64,000 nucleotides of DNA. It comes from Prostheceraeus crozeri. Taxonomy: Eukaryota; Platyhelminthes; Polycladida; Euryleptidae. The stretch covers positions 124,001 to 188,000 of the forward strand of contig CAJQUW010009236.1 of NCBI GenBank assembly GCA_907163375.1, given 5' to 3'. The number at the start of each line of letters is the position of its first letter. Position 1 is the stretch's first letter. The notes under the pieces were generated by a model. The model was not told where the DNA came from and did no database searches. It saw only the letters and a program-made list of their open reading frames with translations. Positions 51,359-62,160 of this stretch are shown here, piece after piece. Both the position numbers and the translations under genes were made by a program.

Positions 51359-52252
51359 TTAGAAACAACATATTTCAGCTACACTTTTATAATCCTCTTC
51401 ATTTAGAATCTTCTTTTCTAACAGTCTTTTCAATATAGCATGAATTTTATTGAAACTAGAATTATGTCCTTCTTTTATTGCCGATATTAAAATATTTAAT
51501 CTATTTAGTAATTCTTGCGGATCATCTGGTAAGAATACAGTTGTTTCTGTTTTCTGTTTTTCAGATAAACCTTTTCCTACTTTAACTCCCGTTGATAATA
51601 AATTTTCTAATTGTTTATAACGTCTAAGAGATTTTACTGCACCAACTCTATCTAACATAGCTTTATATTTTATGAGATCTTCTACAGCATAATTATTTAA
51701 ATCTGCTCCTCTTAAAAGATCAACAAAATTTCTATCTAAATTAAAAGGAGATTTATCTGGTGAAAAAATTAAACCTCGAAAAGGTTGTGGAAATATTTCT
51801 TTTTGTCCGAGATAAAATCTAGGTATTGTTTTTCCATCTATAAATGAGATAGAATGTTCAAATTGCATAGATTTTGGTAATTTCTTATTAATGTTTGATT
51901 CTAGTAATCCATAGTCATCTAATATAGTTTTGTGTTCTGGATCTGTTATATCAATTTGTTCATCATTATTTGTACTTTCTTTTTCAAGAGTTTTAAATGG
52001 TTCCATAGTTTTTTCAAAATCAGTTTTTACTTGTTCGGTTTGCTGCATTTTTTCAAACATATCAGATTGAATACCAGCTTTTATCATTCTATGTTGAAGA
52101 TGATTTTCTTTCATAATATTTCTTTGTTTTATTAACTCTTCTAATTGTTTTATTCTTTTAAAATTATCAGCTCTAATTTTATCCATTTTTAAAATATAAT
52201 ATTTGAATTTTGTGGTAACATTGGAATACAGCAAAAACATTTTACTGAACAA
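51359..52252 (-). CDS. Mini-Polinton protein B, coiled-coil head, 297 aa
   Basis: A long helical head (about residues 25-90: FKRIKQLEELIKQRNIMKEN) is followed by IDGKTIPRFYLGQKEIFPQPF and the module NFVDLLRGADLNNYAVEDLIKYKAMLD, then a helical tail. A similar architecture (helix, GEI-type loop, DLL-x-YA helix) is seen in the 216-aa protein next to the ATPase in the large Polinton, so they may be counterparts. The start at 52252 could also be at 52186 (MDKIRADNF). Function unknown; virion scaffold is a guess. Confidence 0.6.
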   Translation of the reverse strand: MFSKMFLLYSNVTTKFKYYILKMDKIRADNFKRIKQLEELIKQRNIMKENHLQHRMIKAGIQSDMFEKMQQTEQVKTDFEKTMEPFKTLEKESTNNDEQIDITDPEHKTILDDYGLLESNINKKLPKSMQFEHSISFIDGKTIPRFYLGQKEIFPQPFRGLIFSPDKSPFNLDRNFVDLLRGADLNNYAVEDLIKYKAMLDRVGAVKSLRRYKQLENLLSTGVKVGKGLSEKQKTETTVFLPDDPQELLNRLNILISAIKEGHNSSFNKIHAILKRLLEKKILNEEDYKSVAEICCF

Positions 52253-52307
52253 ATTATTTTTTTATTGCTTTGTTGTCTGACATCTTTTCGTTTAAAGTTT
52301 TCTCGTT

Positions 52308-53033
52308 TTAAGTTTTGTTTAATAAAGTTTTGTTTAATAAAGTTTTGCTTAAATTTTCGCTTAAAGTTTTTAGCTCTTCTAAAAAAATTTTGTCATTTTC
52401 TTCATTAGAAATTTTACCACCAGTAAAAGTTTTACCATCACTAGAAATTTTGCCATCCTGTCTATTCTTATCATCAACTTTTTCGGACTGTAATTGAAAG
52501 GTTTGATTTACTTCATTAGCTATTTGATCAAATTTTTCAATCTCATCTAACGTAATAACATTATCATCACATACTCTTTGAAAGTAGTAATGTAGTTTAT
52601 CATAGACTTCTTTAATATGTAAATGCTTAGTTTTTAATGATTTTCGTTTCTTAGTTATTAAAGATTTATCTAACATTGTAACAAGTGAAGTTGCAAAAAC
52701 ACCCGTACCTGTTAAAGCTGTAGCAACTACTGGAATTACTAAAACACCTGAAGATATAACAATTGTTAAAGCACCTAAACTTATTGTTAAGAATATGCCA
52801 ATTCCTTGTGTTACATTCTTAACTTTACTCCATCTCTTTCTTAATTTTTTATAATGCTCTAATCTTAATAATAATTGAGATTCCTTATCTTTCATATACC
52901 TAACTCTATCTTTGTGTTTTTCTTTGTTCATTTTTTCAATGTTCATTTTTTCAATGTCCATTAAAGTAGAACTACGTTCATATGATAACGAAGGATATAT
53001 TCTTGCGGTTTCTTCCACTTTTGTTTCATCCAT
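52308..53033 (-). CDS. Mini-Polinton protein C, membrane protein, 241 aa
   Basis: Start at 53033 (MDETKVEET) chosen over 53057. A basic coiled stretch (DRVRYMKDKESQLLLRLEHYKKL) precedes a strongly hydrophobic region of about 45 residues (IGIFLTISLGALTIVISSGVLV, then ATALTGTGVFATSLV), probably two membrane spans. Then comes KTKHLHIKEVYDKLHYYF and an acidic TLDEIEKF helix. The end repeats LLNKT. Its first 17 codons lie in the terminal inverted repeat, so the other end of the element carries a cut copy. A role in membrane penetration or assembly is possible. Confidence 0.65.
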   Translation of the reverse strand: MDETKVEETARIYPSLSYERSSTLMDIEKMNIEKMNKEKHKDRVRYMKDKESQLLLRLEHYKKLRKRWSKVKNVTQGIGIFLTISLGALTIVISSGVLVIPVVATALTGTGVFATSLVTMLDKSLITKKRKSLKTKHLHIKEVYDKLHYYFQRVCDDNVITLDEIEKFDQIANEVNQTFQLQSEKVDDKNRQDGKISSDGKTFTGGKISNEENDKIFLEELKTLSENLSKTLLNKTLLNKT

Positions 53034-53466
53034 TTTTAAAGAAATATTATTAGTCACATGTTATATTTTAAAAACCTGAAAGATGGATAAAATTCATGAA
53101 TTTGAAATTCTCAACTTTTATGATTTTTGGTGTCCTGGAACGGTCATGATTTAAGCGAGAAAATTGTAATTCTCAAATTTTGAGATTCTTAACTTTTATG
53201 ATTTTCGGTGTCCTGGAACGGTCATGATTTTGGGGGTGAAAATTGTAATTCTCATATTTGAGATTTTGAAAAATTTGAAAATTGGGTATTTTTAAAAACG
53301 CTTAAATTTTCGCCCTTCGGCCTTCGGCCACGTGAAATTTGAAGTCTACCTAAATTTTTGAAATTTTTGAAATTTTGATTTTTTGAAAAAAACCCGCAAA
53401 AGTGTGACATCCGGCGCAAGCGAAGCGAAGCAAAGCGTCGCGCCGGATGTCACACTATATACTACT
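52984..53466 (-). repeat. Mini-Polinton right terminal inverted repeat
   Basis: About 483 bp, matching 47720-48216. It has the same tip hairpin and the same doubled CATGACCGTTCCAGGACACC unit. It contains the promoter-proximal end and start codon of protein C. A plus-strand frame beginning at 53383 runs out of the repeat into the RT and is an artefact. Confidence 0.9.
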
Positions 53467-53472
53467 GACATT

Positions 53473-53860
53473 CGCATATTTAATTACAAGCACTTTAATA
53501 AGTACCCTTCTAAAATCTACCCAATAGACCTCTTGGCTGGTGGGAGCGGTGACAATGACAAATGCGTGGATTATTTAAAAGTTAAGATCAAGATCCAATG
53601 CCTTTACACCGAGGTCTACCAGAAGTTCAGCTTCCCAGTGGTGCTATATACTTTCCCCAAAAGTAATATGCCCACTAACACTGGTTTAAACATCTTTGCT
53701 GCCCAACTCATCAGGTTCGCTAGGATTTCTTCTAATACTTCCGCCTTCATATCAAGAGCTAATGGCATTTTCAATATTTTCAAGGAAAGAAGTTACAAGG
53801 TCAATCCATTAATCAATTCCTGCATAGTTCGCTAGTTCGATGTGGTTGTCCTGGCCCCGC
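53473..53860 (+). pseudogene. Penelope-like reverse transcriptase, right half
   Basis: Resumes in the same frame as the left half after the 6-bp duplication (RIFNYKHFNKYPSKIYP), then a long stretch ending FPVVLYTFPKSNMPT, NIFAAQLIRFARISS and FKERSYKVNPLINS, the thumb-like part of this RT class. It ends near 53835 and there is no GIY-YIG endonuclease part. Together with 47320-47719 it forms one interrupted gene. Confidence 0.72.
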
Positions 53861-54619
53861 CATGTGGTGCAGGTTGGAGGTTAGGGGCCGAAGCGTTGCT
53901 TTACGCAGCCACATGGTTCCTCCCTGATGACTCCGTGCATAGCGATCTTATTTTGGTTTCTTATGTTTCTCGATTTTCATCTTGTATAGTTTTGGTCAGT
54001 TTTTCGCCAAGTCTCATGCCGAGCTCTCTATTTAGTTTTTTAATTGTAAAAAATAGAATTTATAATTTATTGTAAGTTTTAATATACCTCCATCCCTTTA
54101 AAAGTTGGGTCGACTAGCCATTGTATGTATTACGCTTCCTACTCTTTACTGGGTAAGAAACTCTTATGTTGTAAGTATTAATTTATACTCATACGCTTTT
54201 GACTTTAAGAAACCTAATTTTTTGCATGATTTTCCACTAGGGTAGTTGTTTAACTTCGCTTCTTCCGTTTCCTGGATTCTTCGAATTTTTTAACCGTGTC
54301 GTGTTTAAATTTAATTCCGAAAACTGTGGTGTAAGAGATGTTGACGAGTTTTCTTAACACAAGAGCAAAACTTTGTCGACACATGTACCCTCACTGTGGT
54401 GCAATGTCTGAATGCCATTGTGTAGGAATGAAATAAATCGCTAGTTATGTTTACATCATCAACACGAGCTGCTGGTGAAGCCGATTTGCAGATGAGAAGG
54501 TTGATGTATGAAGTCAAGTCGTGATCATGTCATACACTGGATAAAATAGTCATGTTTTGGGTTTGGCAGTGATGATTAATGAGATATCGGCTAATTTGCT
54601 GTTTATAATTAGGATAGAA
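53861..54619. other. Intronic DNA, no gene seen
   Basis: Short frames only. Part may be 3' untranslated sequence of the RT element. Confidence 0.5.
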
Positions 54620-54625
54620 ACTGTT

Positions 54626-55354
54626 TCAGACTTCAGCAACATAACAACATATACATGTATGTTGTTTGTTGAGTGAAATCTTTTTGAGTGACGTTATTTT
54701 AATGATAGCTTCAAAGCCATTGAACAAAGATAAAAGAAAGAAGAGATGAATGAATGATGAGAGAGAACGATTTCCGATGCATCGACAGGAGAATGGTGCA
54801 TACAGAGCAGAACGGGCTGCGGAGCTTAAGTGCTTGCGAGAAGCAATCTCTGATACACCAAGAAGGGAATTGACGAGATAGGAAGGAGCACAACCATTGA
54901 GAGATCTAAAGCTGGGCACTGCAAAAGTGAATTCTCTCTTGAATGCCTTCAGGATCGGAGTGATGTAAGAGTGGTTGGAGGAGTTGACGGGAAGTCTTAC
55001 GGCAGCATTTAGAATGAATTGCAGGCGACGATGCTGGATGTTTAGGAAACCATCAAGCACGGATGAGCACTAATCTAGGCGAGAGTGCACTAAAGACATG
55101 ACGAGAGATCGAAGGATAGGCATTGTGAGCGATTGACGAATGGACTTGATCTGCCTAAGTGAAGCGAAGCAGTTCGAGACTTTGCTTGATATGAATGCGT
55201 GAATGGACAAATGGGAGTCAAAATGCACTCTTAAATAGCAAAGGATTTTCGAGGGAGTGATTGAGGTGGAGTCGCCTGTGATTGGAGTTAAAAGAAGCTT
55301 ACCTTTCTTGTGGTTTGAAGAGCACCACAGAACTTCAGACTGCTCATCGTTCAA
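54626..55354 (-). pseudogene. CR1/Jockey-type LINE reverse transcriptase, 3' fragment
   Basis: Leftward reading gives NDEQSEVLW and LRVHFDSHLSI..., then LRQIKSIRQSL and a SRLD with a stop where SRLDYCN is expected (55070). HRRLQFILNAAVRLPVNSSNHSYITPIL and APSYLVNSLL follow. This is the well-known C-terminal region of non-LTR RTs. The rest of the element is missing. Confidence 0.8.
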
Positions 55355-55369
55355 TCATTCATATAGATG

Positions 55370-56650
55370 AATGGTCTGACGTGTGCTGCACATGTGCTCA
55401 CACATGGTTCACACCAGAAAATGTGAAATATGTGGGACATCGTGCACTGTAGGCAGTGCCGATAAGTCAGTTATCGCACCTCCAACTGCAATAGCTAAAA
55501 TATGTATAGATTTTTTGATCTAAGCCTGAATTTTCAGTACGTGTACAGTTTGACGATTCAAATTAGTTGTGCGCGAGTCTGCAGTTGCCATTCTCTTCAA
55601 ACATGAGATAATAAGCATCGCAAATGCATGTCCGATGAAGATCGAAGTTTCTGGGATCCCGCAAGACACAACTGTTACACTGACTTCCATCTCATTTTCA
55701 TCAACTCATGTTCACTTGTTTCACATTAATATCTCTTTTTATCGAATCAAAATTTCGATGTGTCGTACATTTGCAGATGTTTGGTATGAAAAGGGCATAA
55801 TTCTTCCCTCCTTAAATTAGAGCAGTAAGAATAGAAGCGGTTGGCTTGTTATAGAATAAATGAAGTGCTGTTCATGAAGTGATCACGGAGTCTCCTTCTC
55901 ATATTCAGATAAATTTAATGAAATTCCGATCGAGAAATGAGGCTAAAGGTGCATACAAATTATAAACTAACGGAAAGAAGATGTATTGACCAGACAAAAT
56001 AAAGATGAAAAAAAGTGGAAAAGTTATCAGGATCAAGTTATCATCAGTTACTTTCCTACTTGGTAATCACCAATTCAAAAATTTATCTTCATTGTTATTA
56101 TCGGGAATTTCATAAATTGTCATTAAACGTACACGTCATAATTATAGAGCTCACAATCAGTAGCATGAATAGTAGGAATAGAAAAGCATTAATCAATATA
56201 ACAGAATGCACTTCACATGGAACAATGTTTGAAATCTGTCAATAGACTTGAATATTTGAGCATTGAATTTAAACTACATATTCCTCAGCGATCATAAAGA
56301 CTCGAAAGTTATGGTCTTGAAAGGCCAAAACTAGCTTATAACATCTAGGTGAGAATGCTGCTAGAATACACGGCGGGTTGCCCTACACTGCACTCATAAA
56401 GAAATATTATCGCATCTTCTCTAATAACGTCATCCTTTACTGTACGTGCTTCATGTTAATCGCCACATGGAATCGAAGGTGGCGGCTCGCATGAATCGTC
56501 AAGCAACTCGAATACGTAAACACTGAAATCTATAATGAAAAAGGATGTCCTTAGATTTATTCGCCCGTGTTACCAGGCTGGCTACGCCCTTTGCATGGGC
56601 TTCCTAAAACAACATTTCCAAATTGTAGCAATGATAAAGATGTCATCAGT
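55370..56650. other. Intronic DNA, no gene seen
   Basis: No coding, RNA or repeat structure could be supported. Confidence 0.55.
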
Positions 56651-56659
56651 CATACATAC

Positions 56660-56797
56660 CTGTTGTTGTATCAATGCAAATAATAGATGCACCTCGAAAC
56701 ATTGCCACCCAAAGTCGATTATTTGTATCGATGCAACATCCGTCAGGAAGGCCAGTTTCACCTTTAGCTTCGAAGTCATAAAGTACCCGTCGATTAC
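56660..56797 (-). CDS. RGN: Regucalcin/SMP30 penultimate coding exon
   Basis: It is bounded by a GTTTCAG acceptor (minus, 56798-56804) and a GTATGT donor (56654-56659), 138 bp long. It encodes RVLYDFEAKGETGLPDGCCI and RLWVAMFRGASIICIDTTTG. PDG-x-x-ID...LWVA and the ID-x-x-TG end are hallmarks of the metal-binding propeller blade of SMP30/regucalcin. The split codon at its 3' end fits the exon at 45346-45153 exactly. The N-terminal exons are expected at higher coordinates but none was recognised before 64000. Confidence 0.88.
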
Positions 56798-57767
56798 CTG
56801 AAACCACAAAGCCAATTATCAGCAATAATTCAGTCTTAAATGCAGCATAATTTTTTGGAATTTTGCTGATTGTAGATTGCAATAGTTGAAAGCTGAGTTG
56901 CAACCTCAATGGAAAAATGGGTATAGACCTGAATAGTCGCCATTTCATCCGATATCAGTAGACATCAGCAGGGCTAGTTCACATCTCTCAGCATCCACAA
57001 AACTTCCTCATTAAACATGTAGTCGCACCAGCAGTAAATATGAGATGCGCAATTAACATGTTTTGTTGATTGTGTTCAAATGACGTTAATCCGCTGAGGC
57101 TAAAACTATAATCTGTATTAGGGAAGGATGCAGATCTTTGAGCGCAATTAAGAGACACTCAGACACCTTGTCAATCCATGACTCAATCAAATTTTGAATT
57201 GCGGCATTTCATGCACGTAACTAAGGTACATATGGGGTTCTTATCTCATGAATGCATTGATGAAAACACAAAACTTAATGCAGAAATAGTGGGAAAGCAG
57301 ATAACCGATATAAATAAATAGTTCATGCTTCAAGCTTGTCATAAATACCTGGATGGATGTCTTAATTCCAAAGCTGGATGGGCTATAGTCGAAAATCTTT
57401 GACTATACACCTAGAGTTTACACACATTTTGATGAATGGATAAAATGCTGGAAATATTGGAAGTACCTGCACACTGAACACGTCCCCTAGATATTTGTCC
57501 CTTTTGTTGTTAATCGACATCGCCTACGATTGTCAGATTACATCAACTCTTGTTGTACATGAAAATTCCGATAATCCGAACAATATTATCTCGATCATGC
57601 TTGGTTGCTCGATCAAAAATGTCGGACTCAGCATGCGACCGAAAATTGTCATCACATAACTTCAACTCTGTTCTACACCATTTCTATTTGAGGCGTATGT
57701 ATGCAGTTGTCCAATACATGGCCGAACCAAAAACATCAACCGCTTACTGAGCGGACCCGCAGTCTTA

Positions 57768-58511
57768 GTCCGGGAGCTAGCGTGAAGTTGTGCAGGGAAC
57801 GAGGTAGTACATAAAACTTTCACATTGCATAGTACACCTCCAACCTACTGCAAAACTTCGCGTCTGCCGGATCAGATCATTTGCTTTTCAGAAATAGAGA
57901 GGATAACACAATCCTATGTATTTCCAATGGTAAAATTGTGACATTTAAGGTGTTGACTCCATTTTTTCGAATTTTTGATCATAAAAGTTACACAAATTGA
58001 TATTTTGTTGAACTGGTTATTATAGAAATCATCTACAGATCATGATCTTTCAAATGAGTTATCATTCAGTGACAGAGGATGAAGTAAAGTGTACAAACAG
58101 ACACTTTTCGTTAAAGTATATCAACAATTTTCCTGAAATTTCTATGTTAAAATTTGCAGTTACACCAACGAAAAGTGTCTGTTTGTACACTTTACTTCAT
58201 CCTCTGTCACTGAATGATAACTCATTTGAAAGATCATGATCTGTAGATGATTTCTATAATAACCAGCTCAACAAAATACCAATTTGTGTAACTTTTATGA
58301 TCAAAAATTCGAAAAAGTGGAGTCAACACCTTAAATGTCACAATTTTACCACTGGAAATACATAGGATTGTGTTATCCTTTCTATTTCTGAAAAGCAAAT
58401 GATCTGATCCGGCAGACGCGAAGTTTTGCAGTAGGTTAGAGGTGTACTATGCAATGTGAAAGTTTTATGTACTACCTCGTTCCCTGCACAACTTTACGCT
58501 AGCTCCCGGAC
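57768..58511. mobile_element. Foldback/palindromic MITE with TA duplication
   Basis: Arms 57768-58112 and 58167-58511 (345 bp each) are near-perfect reverse complements (several substitutions) around a 54-bp loop. The element begins GTCCGGGAGCTAGCG, ends with the complement, and has TA on both sides (57766-57767, 58512-58513), as for Tc1/mariner-type insertions. No coding. Confidence 0.9.
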
Positions 58512-58513
58512 TA

Positions 58514-59985
58514 TCTAGTTGTTGGCAGAGATATCTACCCAGAACCCGAATTCGAGCACAGCAATGCTCCCCATTGTTGCCAACCAAGCCACTTCCGCTA
58601 CAAGCGACCTGCATTATCAACAGCGGGGTCTTTCATAAACTGGAGGTGGCATTCTGAGTCCTGAACAGCTTGATAAACAGCTTTTTATTAGATCGGCAGC
58701 AGGTCTGCAGCCATTTGACAGTAATTACTGAACTTTCTTTCTGATTCAATTGCTTTTTCATTTATTCAAACTGTTTTTGTCTCTTCCAGTCAACCATTGT
58801 TTCTATTGAAAAATATAATCTAGATAAATTATTCGCAAGATAAATTTCATGTTAGTCGTGGTTTGGAGTTCATGTTCTTGTCGTGTTAAGATAGAGCAGT
58901 CATGTTTCGTGTCGCGTTCGTATTTCGGCTGAAAAACTTCGTGTTGTGTTGAGAGCAAACTTCCGACGACTGCAGATCTCTACTCGACACCTTGTAAAAC
59001 TCATTCGCCGACTCTGACACATGATATAGTCAAAAATTCTACTCAAGGTGATTGCATAATATTTGGAATCGGACTCAGGCTCGGGTGCATATGAATACAG
59101 GCCAAACACGGTCAAAAAGTATAGTCCCACAGTCCTCCGGCTTGGAGTCGAATTGCTGCAGTTGCTAAAAACCGTCATATTGCAATCTGAAACCGAGAAT
59201 CCAATAGTTAATACTTAGAGAAAGATCTATCTCATCTGTGGAACACTTGTACATGATGTGCTATGATGACGTGATTTTTACTACAATCTGCCAAATTCGC
59301 GTTTTCTGATGACTAACACTAGATATGAAATTACGGATCAGTAAGTGGGCACCCAAAAACGCTTTGGGTATAAGATGCAAAATTAACCCTTTCATACCCA
59401 GATTACCATATTTGACACATTATGACCCTAATCTACATAATGACAAAGAGTACTGATCAACTGAAAGCGTAAATTAACTAGCATTGTCATTCTCTACTTC
59501 CTACAATGTCGAGAACTGCTTCTGAGCCTGAAATAATGACTTTTGAGCTTTGAAAAGGCTTCTGGCATGAAGGGTTTAATCTTGATAGTCATAGACAATT
59601 TTTTCTGAATCTACAAGAGATTCTTCCATGGACATGCATGTTTGCGACAATCTAGAGCAGACAGATGAGCAAAGATTTTGTTGGCTTTGTTCTATTAATT
59701 TCTTTATACCCTATTTGAGAAAATCTCGAATTACATCCACTTAAAAATAGCTCCGCCATGAAGGGATAATTCGCTGAGTGTCAAATCCGTAAGACATTAA
59801 AATAAGACCTTGTTTTCCAGTAGGTATGTTTTCTGAATTGGAGATAGCTGTTCATATATCTCAACGAAGAAATCTCCATTGACTACACATTTTTAGTGAT
59901 TGAATTACCGAGGCTTTTACATTTGAACGTAGTGCAACTAAGAAAGTCAGCATCTAAATGCTATCTATGAGTTTAGTTTGAGTTT
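58514..59985. other. No gene seen
   Basis: AT-rich; only short frames and a few palindromic words. Confidence 0.55.
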
Positions 59986-59990
59986 GCTAT

Positions 59991-61287
59991 TTATGAGACT
60001 TCTTGTGGCAAGTATTTGTGAAAATGATGACTTTGCATTTTAAGGAAGTATGGATTGTACATTAAGGAAAGGATGAATTGAATCTCATCACGAAATTTGA
60101 CCACGTGTTTGAAACGGAAGCCATGCAGCTTCTGAACTTCGACAGTAACAGAGTCTGAATCAGAAGCTTCCAACTTAGGACTCAGATGGATTGAGTGATG
60201 ATCAGAGTTACCAAAGTTGCACCCTACAGTAGGAGAATAGTACTGTTCTCGTAAGCTTTTGTTCATAAGGATTTTGTCGAGAATCGAAGATTTACGTGTT
60301 GGCTGGTACACACTATGCTGTAGATCAAGCGCATTCTCAATCGCTAGTCGCTAGTCGCTCATCGGTAGGAAGAAGTCAACAAGGATAATAAATTTTGCTT
60401 TCGTTCATTTGGTCGAAAGCCATGTCCGCTGAACTGATGATGAATTCAATAATTTCTGCATACTGAGCGACGGCAAGGCCCGGTGGAACGTAAAGAAGTA
60501 AAACTAGGAGTCGGTGTCTTGGAAACCTCATCCAGAGATGTTCAATGCACTTGGGTGAGGTTAGGAATTGATATGATACATCAATGCAAGGCAGGCCATT
60601 TCAAACATCAGAACACACACCGCCTCCACGTCTGTCTCGTCTGTCCGAGCGGAATCGGTTGTAGCCAGTAATAGTGACTTGATTAAACTTCATTTAACCA
60701 TGTTTCGGTCAACCAGATGATTTGAGGCTGGATTGACGACAGGAAAATCTTTATCTCATCCAGCTTAGGTACGAGGGATTGAATATTTGCAAGAACCATG
60801 GAAGGCAACTCAATACGGCGAGGTAAAAGCTTTACTGAAAATTCAAGAAGTTTTGCTTAAGATTCCGCGGAACCATCAACATCGTCACCATCACTCCTAC
60901 GTTGTTTCACTATATCTCTTAGCTCCTTTTTAACTCATTATTTTCGACTACTCCATTTATTATTAAACAGTCCTCTTTTTCACGCCTTAAACTTGCTTCA
61001 TTAATGAAGAATTCCATGTTTGTTGGGTCCGTAGCGTTCAGCAGCTCGTTCTGCAGACACTCACATCTTCTCTCAAGTGTATGATATTTGTCTAGACGTA
61101 GTTTCAGCTGTTCTACGAACGGTTGCAATTGCTGACTGATAATAGCAGCAATCGAGTTCTCGTTCTTTGACTGACTTTCCCTCTTTAACTTTACCAAAGC
61201 AGACACAAGCTCATCCTTCTTGATCGATACCTTTCGGAGCTGAAGATCTTCAACTGCCATAGACAAAATATAATTTGAAGAGGCCAT
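59991..61287 (-). pseudogene. CR1/L2-type LINE: ORF1 tail and ORF2 endonuclease remnant
   Basis: Reading leftward, 61287-60919 encodes a coiled coil with CLQNELLNATD and ending REKEDCLIINGVVEN, like the end of LINE ORF1 proteins. Then PQIIWLTETWLNE (near 60740) is a typical APE endonuclease segment. The frame with LDKILMNKSLREQYYSPTVG and NSDHHSIHL (60311-59991) is its end (SDH catalytic site). Several stops and a frameshift break it. Confidence 0.72.
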
Positions 61288-61649
61288 TAGACTTCAGGGT
61301 GGAAAAATTATCAAGGGACTCGACAGGTGGACCTTTGGCACGAAAAACCAGTTTCACCACTCGGCTACCGGAACAGTAGTTGCCTTCGGTTGTCACATTG
61401 TATATGAACGGAGAACAGTATGAAACCACAGATATCTCGTGTCTATTGAAAGCAGTGACCTTGAAAATACAGCCGGCTTACAGTGCACGATTCTTCAGCA
61501 AAATGAACACAGATTACACCAAAGGATCAGGAAAACGGGAATCACAGGATAACGAAGCGAAGCGAAGTAATACGAAGACAGCAAGTGCAGTCCAGTTCCT
61601 TAAGCATTTTCGCTTAAAATTTTTGCAGATTAGGAAAACTATATATTTT

Positions 61650-61965
61650 TGGATTACTTGGGACATGCTGAGTCTGAAAAACAATGCTTACATTTTTCCA
61701 AGCACCTTACATGACCGTCATTTTGGATTTTGAAAATGACGGCTGTTTTTTTCTTAAATTCCAATTGTCAGCTTTTAAGCATCATAGACGCATTATTCTG
61801 GTGTCTACCCATACATCTTTGGATTCCTTAGAACCTACTGAATCTGAAAAACAATGTTTACATTTTTCCAAGCATGACCGCAGAACCGCCATTTTGGATT
61901 TTCAAAATGGCGGCTGTTTTTTTCGTAAATTCCAACTGTCAGCTTCTCATCATCATAGACGCATA
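61650..61965 (+). repeat. Tandem duplication, about 180-bp period
   Basis: Two copies (around 61660-61800 and 61835-61985) share CATTTTTCCAAGCA, GACCG...CCATTTTGGATTTTC and GGCTGTTTTTTTC. Each includes a hairpin CCATTTTGGATTTTCAAAATGGC (perfect in the second copy). Confidence 0.75.
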
Positions 61966-62160
61966 ATTCTGGTGTCTAGCCATATATTTTCCATGTCAAA
62001 AAATCTTGTGGAATAACTTAAGATGTGATCCTTCTAATGCACGATACCGCAAATGAGAACATTTAATTTGAAAATGTTTTTATTATCTTGAAGTAACAAG
62101 TATTTGACAAGTGTTCAAGATCAAAACGTATTATTTCATGATATTCATGGGCAAGGAACA

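Larger units (their letters stand above)
47720..53466 (-). mobile_element. Mini-Polinton: 5.7-kb non-autonomous Polinton-like element with capsid/packaging genes
   Basis: The ends AGTAGTATATAG...CTATATACTACT begin with the same AGTAGT as the large Polinton. The flanking duplication is GACATT (47714-47719, 53467-53472), six bases long as for Polintons. It carries five leftward genes and one broken one: an A32-like packaging ATPase, a penton-like protein and three unknowns. No PolB, integrase, protease or double jelly-roll capsid gene is seen. Base composition is more AT-rich than the large Polinton. Confidence 0.88.

Noticed and set aside
53383-53835. A 150-codon frame starting in the mini-Polinton repeat
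   Set aside because: The first 28 codons are repeat sequence and the rest is the RT. The start is chance read-through out of the element.
58042-58239. Frames in the foldback arms
   Set aside because: The frame runs through the hairpin loop into the complementary arm. No protein-like content.
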